A stretch of DNA of 64,000 nucleotides from UBA2357 sp041916775. Lineage in GTDB: Bacteria > Pseudomonadota > Gammaproteobacteria > Burkholderiales > Rhodocyclaceae. The stretch is from contig JAYRYZ010000011.1 in assembly GCA_041916775.1 (NCBI GenBank), positions 90,016 to 154,015 on the forward strand, written 5' to 3'. Numbering within the stretch: position 1 is the stretch's first letter; each line of letters opens with the position of its first letter. This document shows, piece by piece, positions 61,777 through 64,000 of the stretch. The position numbers were made by a program, and so were the translations under genes. Under the pieces are notes generated by a model. That model was not told the origin of the DNA. It saw only the letters and a program-made list of their open reading frames with translations, and ran no database searches.

Positions 61777-62475
61777 ATGAGCCAGCTCAGCTTCGAATTT
61801 CCCGCGCAGGACCTGCATCCTCCGGCCCAAAAGCCGCGACCGCAGCGCAAACCAGCGGTCGCCGCCACCATGATTCACCCGATCGAGGAACCCCCCTTGC
61901 CGCTCTACAGCGCCCAGCCGTCAGCCGAACCGAACGCCAAGTCGGCCCACGAACACCCCGCCAAGGCGGAAACGGACGACCCCAGCGCCGAGCGAGTCGA
62001 TTCCGCCATCATCCGTGACGCCCGTCACTGGCTGCAGGATGGTTGGAGCGCCCGGGTCGTGAAGAATCCGGAGGATGACGGCTGGGCGGTGGAGATGGTG
62101 CAGGACGGCGACTCCGAACCCGCACTGGTGTGCCCCTGGACCATGGGCCGCGACAAGAAGAACCCCAAGCCGCTCGACCATCCCGCCTTCCTCGCGCTGG
62201 TGAAGAGTGCCTCCGAAGTGCTGCAGCGCCAGCGCCAGCAACTTCATTCACGGCTCCACAAGCAGGTGGATGTCGCCTGCGACGAGGGCCCGGTGACAGT
62301 GACGCTCGACATCGTCCCCGACGAGTACGAACCGCACGCCCTGCTGCGCGCCACCGATGCTGGCGGCGACGAGCTCGCCTGCGTCCGCGTCGCCGCGGAC
62401 TTCCGCCTTACCAACGCAAGCGCGCGTGCCTGGATGGACGCCGGCTTCGAACGCCCCGCACAGGCAAACGACTGA
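61777..62475 (+). CDS. Uncharacterised protein, probable SOS-regulon member
   Basis: 232 residues. I do not recognise the family. N-terminus MSQLSFEF resembles the beta-clamp binding hexapeptide (QLxLxF) with Phe for Leu at the fourth position. Residues ~9-80 are Pro/Ala/Glu-rich and likely disordered; residues ~75-225 form a folded domain with ARHWLQDGWSARVVKN, PALVCPWTMGRDKKNPKPLDHPAF and VTLDIVPDEYEPHALL. No signal or membrane segment. A perfect LexA-type site lies directly upstream and a TudS-like gene begins 1 bp after the stop. Confidence 0.7.
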   Translation: MSQLSFEFPAQDLHPPAQKPRPQRKPAVAATMIHPIEEPPLPLYSAQPSAEPNAKSAHEHPAKAETDDPSAERVDSAIIRDARHWLQDGWSARVVKNPEDDGWAVEMVQDGDSEPALVCPWTMGRDKKNPKPLDHPAFLALVKSASEVLQRQRQQLHSRLHKQVDVACDEGPVTVTLDIVPDEYEPHALLRATDAGGDELACVRVAADFRLTNASARAWMDAGFERPAQAND

Positions 62476-62476
62476 C

Positions 62477-62971
62477 ATGCAAAGGGTTCTCGTCAGCGCC
62501 TGCCTCCTGGGTGAAGCCGTGCGCTACGACGGCGACCACCGTCGCAGCGACGACGCCATCCTCGCGCGCTGGCTCGCCGAGAACCGTGTCGTCGCACTCT
62601 GCCCGGAGCTTGCCGGCGGCCTGCCCGTACCTCGCCCTGCCGCCGAGATCACGCGGGGGGCAGGCGGCGACGCCGTGCTGTCGGGGCTCGCGCAGGTTGT
62701 CGACCGCAGCGGCAGCGACCACAGCACCGCCTTCGTCGCCGGCGCCCGGCGCGCCCTGGAACTCGCAAAGACGCACGACGTCCGCATCGCAGTCCTGAAG
62801 GAAGCCAGCCCCTCCTGCGGCAGCACCCGGATCCACGACGGCGCCTTCACCGGCGGCTTCACGGCCGGCCAGGGCGTCACCACCGCGCTGCTCCGCCAGT
62901 CCGGCATAGCCGTCTTCAGCGAGGTCCAGTTTGCCGAGGCGGATGCGCTGTTGAGGTCGTACGAAGGATGA
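62477..62971 (+). CDS. DUF523 / TudS-like iron-sulfur desulfidase
   Basis: 164 residues: VLVSACLLGEAVRYDGDHR, CPELAGGLPVPRPAAEI and KEASPSCGSTRIHDGAFTGGFTAGQGVTTALLRQSGIAVFSE. Three conserved cysteines (C9, C42, C114) match the [4Fe-4S] ligands of TudS, which removes sulfur from 2-thiouracil. It starts one base after the LexA-linked gene and so is likely SOS-co-regulated. Enzymatic identity is inferred from motifs. Confidence 0.88.
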   Translation: MQRVLVSACLLGEAVRYDGDHRRSDDAILARWLAENRVVALCPELAGGLPVPRPAAEITRGAGGDAVLSGLAQVVDRSGSDHSTAFVAGARRALELAKTHDVRIAVLKEASPSCGSTRIHDGAFTGGFTAGQGVTTALLRQSGIAVFSEVQFAEADALLRSYEG

Positions 62972-63173
62972 GATCGCCTCCTACCTTCTCGCAGAACCCG
63001 AACAAGCGCCGCTGTCTGCGCAGCGCCCCAACTGCACCACGAACAACCTGAATCGCGCCTTTGCTGAGCAGGTCGCGAAAGGCGTGCACAGCGACGAATC
63101 GAGCATGGCGTGGTCTGGGGGACCGACGCAGTGCTACGATGGCACAAGCGCGTGAAGGGTAAGGAGTTGAGCC

Positions 63174-63605
63174 GTGCAGACCTACGACAAGGACATCAAT
63201 GCTTGGGCAACCGAGCAGGCGCGGTTGCTTCGCGCAGGTCGTTTCGACCTGATTGATGTCGAGCACATTGCAGGCGAGATTGAAGACGTGGGCAAAAGCG
63301 AACAACGCGAGTTGGCCAGCCGTATGGCCGTGTTGATGGCTCATCTGCTCAAGTGGGCGCATCAGCCGGACCGTCGGGGAGCGAGCTGGGAAAAAACCAT
63401 CAAGGCCCAACGAAAGGAAATCAGCTATGCCCTCGACGAATCCCCCAGTCTGACGCCGAAGCTCCGGGAGCCCCGTTGGCTGGACATGGTCTGGGCCCGC
63501 GCAGTCGCACAAGCCGTCAATGAAACCGGTCTTGACTGTTTCCCGGACGAATGTCCCTGGGCAATGCAAGACCAGGTCCTGCACGAAGCCTGGCTTCCAG
63601 AGTGA
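63174..63605 (+). CDS. DUF29 family protein
   Basis: 143 residues from a GTG start with AAGGAG 7 bp upstream. Typical DUF29 pattern: YDKDINAWATEQARLLRAGRFDLIDVEHIAGEIEDVGKSEQREL, AVLMAHLLKWAHQPDRRG and CPWAMQDQVLHEAWLPE. Function unknown. DUF29 genes are common in cyanobacteria and mobile regions of Proteobacteria. It starts a stretch of likely accessory sequence at the window end. Confidence 0.85.
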   Translation: MQTYDKDINAWATEQARLLRAGRFDLIDVEHIAGEIEDVGKSEQRELASRMAVLMAHLLKWAHQPDRRGASWEKTIKAQRKEISYALDESPSLTPKLREPRWLDMVWARAVAQAVNETGLDCFPDECPWAMQDQVLHEAWLPE

Positions 63606-63959
63606 GGGGATGCTTTTTCCTCTGAGGCGCGACGGGATGCGGTCCGTGCTGCACAGACCGCGATCTGTACCCACAAGGGGCAGCCAGTCGGTTCTGGATG
63701 CTGTCGAGTGGTGACTCGGATGGTGACTCACAAAACACTGAAAGCCCACAAAGTCTTTATCTATGCGGGTTCCAGGCCGATCAGTGGCGGAGGCGGTGTC
63801 CGCACAATCGGCGTATCAAGTCGCGTCATAGCATCACATTTTCCCCTTTCCCTGCGGTACTTTAGCCCTTCCACTTGTCTCACACCGCATCAAAACCGCT
63901 TGTAAAATCGCACCTCAAATTGTAGATTGTTTGTAGAACGATCGAATGCGAGGTGGATT
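63606..63959. other. Gene-poor stretch before a possible integrase gene
   Basis: This 354-bp region has no supported coding frame. It holds a 9-bp direct repeat (TGGTGACTC at 63710 and 63723), a GC-rich stem-prone segment near 63780-63800 (CGGAGGCGGTGTCCG) and an AT-rich end with TTGTAGATTGTTTGTAGA at 63920-63937. No tRNA or clear att core was identified. It may be the attachment and promoter region of a mobile element. Confidence 0.4.
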
Positions 63960-64000
63960 GTGGGGCGTGGGTTCAAGCTGACCCAATTGCAGGTCGACAG
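63960..64000 (+). CDS. Start of a possible tyrosine recombinase/integrase (cut by the window end)
   Basis: A GTG at 63960 preceded by GAGGTGG opens a frame reading MGRGFKLTQLQVD to the end of the window; an in-frame stop lies 27 bp upstream. The KLTxLQV pattern resembles the N-terminal arm-binding (DUF4102) domain of phage-type integrases. Only about 13 residues are visible, so the call is tentative. Confidence 0.3.
   Translation, partial: MGRGFKLTQLQVD

Noticed and set aside
62972..63173. Minus-strand frame upstream of the DUF29 gene (AVHAFRDLLSKGAIQVV)
   Set aside because: It looks protein-like for about 30 residues but has no start, no domain I can name, and is interrupted; not enough to call a gene remnant.
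63765..63810. tRNA-like GCGGGTTCC and paired GC segment
   Set aside because: It lacks a proper T-arm GTTCRA, an anticodon arm and a full acceptor stem.

Overview
The window looks like a chromosomal segment of a GC-rich betaproteobacterium, most likely Rhodocyclales/Zoogloeaceae (Thauera- or Azoarcus-like). This is inferred from gene content and order (a complete Rnf cluster ending in nth, an aat-bpt pair, a purM-perM-hda-pcnB-folK-dgk neighbourhood, ActP with DUF485, a DmdB/ETF/DmdC-like fatty-acyl cluster), from protein sequence character, and from frequent GTG/TTG starts and 4-bp start/stop overlaps. No rRNA, tRNA, CRISPR array or complete insertion sequence was seen.

Layout. 1-2.0 kb: end of a DUF294 nucleotidyltransferase gene, a DnaQ-like protein with altered catalytic residues, and a secreted NlpC/P60 peptidase. 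2.0-6.6 kb: a ferric-iron ABC transporter whose binding protein, permease and ATPase genes lie in alternating orientations, with a DUF2325 gene and a Fur-like palindrome. 6.6-9.2 kb: aat, bpt (N-degron aminoacyl transferases) and pyrD. 9.3-15.8 kb: rnfABCDGE, nth and a DUF1841 gene, with a 27-codon open frame precisely linking rnfC to rnfD. 15.8-30.5 kb: LemA and an M48 protease, two small cytochromes c divergent from a MoxR/VWA pair, MarR, a ClC antiporter, a giant DUF748 (AsmA-like) protein and a P2-type cation ATPase. 30.5-41.3 kb: short-chain acid and fatty-acid metabolism (ActP, DUF485, acyl-CoA dehydrogenase, EtfA/EtfB, acyl-CoA ligase), divergent from a hybrid kinase/OmpR regulator pair, then a DUF1992 gene.

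41.4-42.5 kb is a small accessory patch holding a decayed MNT/HEPN type VII toxin-antitoxin locus: the nucleotidyltransferase is intact, but the HEPN gene has an internal deletion, is cut short, and is overlapped by an unrelated membrane-protein gene. 42.7-48.5 kb: luciferase-like oxidoreductase, HIT protein and an RND pump with its adaptor. 48.6-61.6 kb: purM, perM, hda, HAD phosphatase, then a DUF2799 lipoprotein and a seven-gene Mrp (Na+/H+ antiporter) operon, then pcnB, folK, DUF486 and a deoxynucleoside kinase. 61.7-63.0 kb: an uncharacterised gene directly behind a perfect LexA-type operator, followed 1 bp later by a TudS/DUF523 gene. The window ends with a DUF29 gene, a gene-poor stretch, and what may be the first codons of a tyrosine recombinase.

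How it works together. Rnf, Mrp, ETF and the small cytochromes are energy-coupling and redox modules. ActP with the ligase, dehydrogenase and ETF would import and activate short-chain acids and pass their electrons to the quinone pool. The two most distinctive small-scale observations are the likely SOS-controlled gene pair at 61.7-63.0 kb and the fossil type VII toxin-antitoxin locus at 42 kb.
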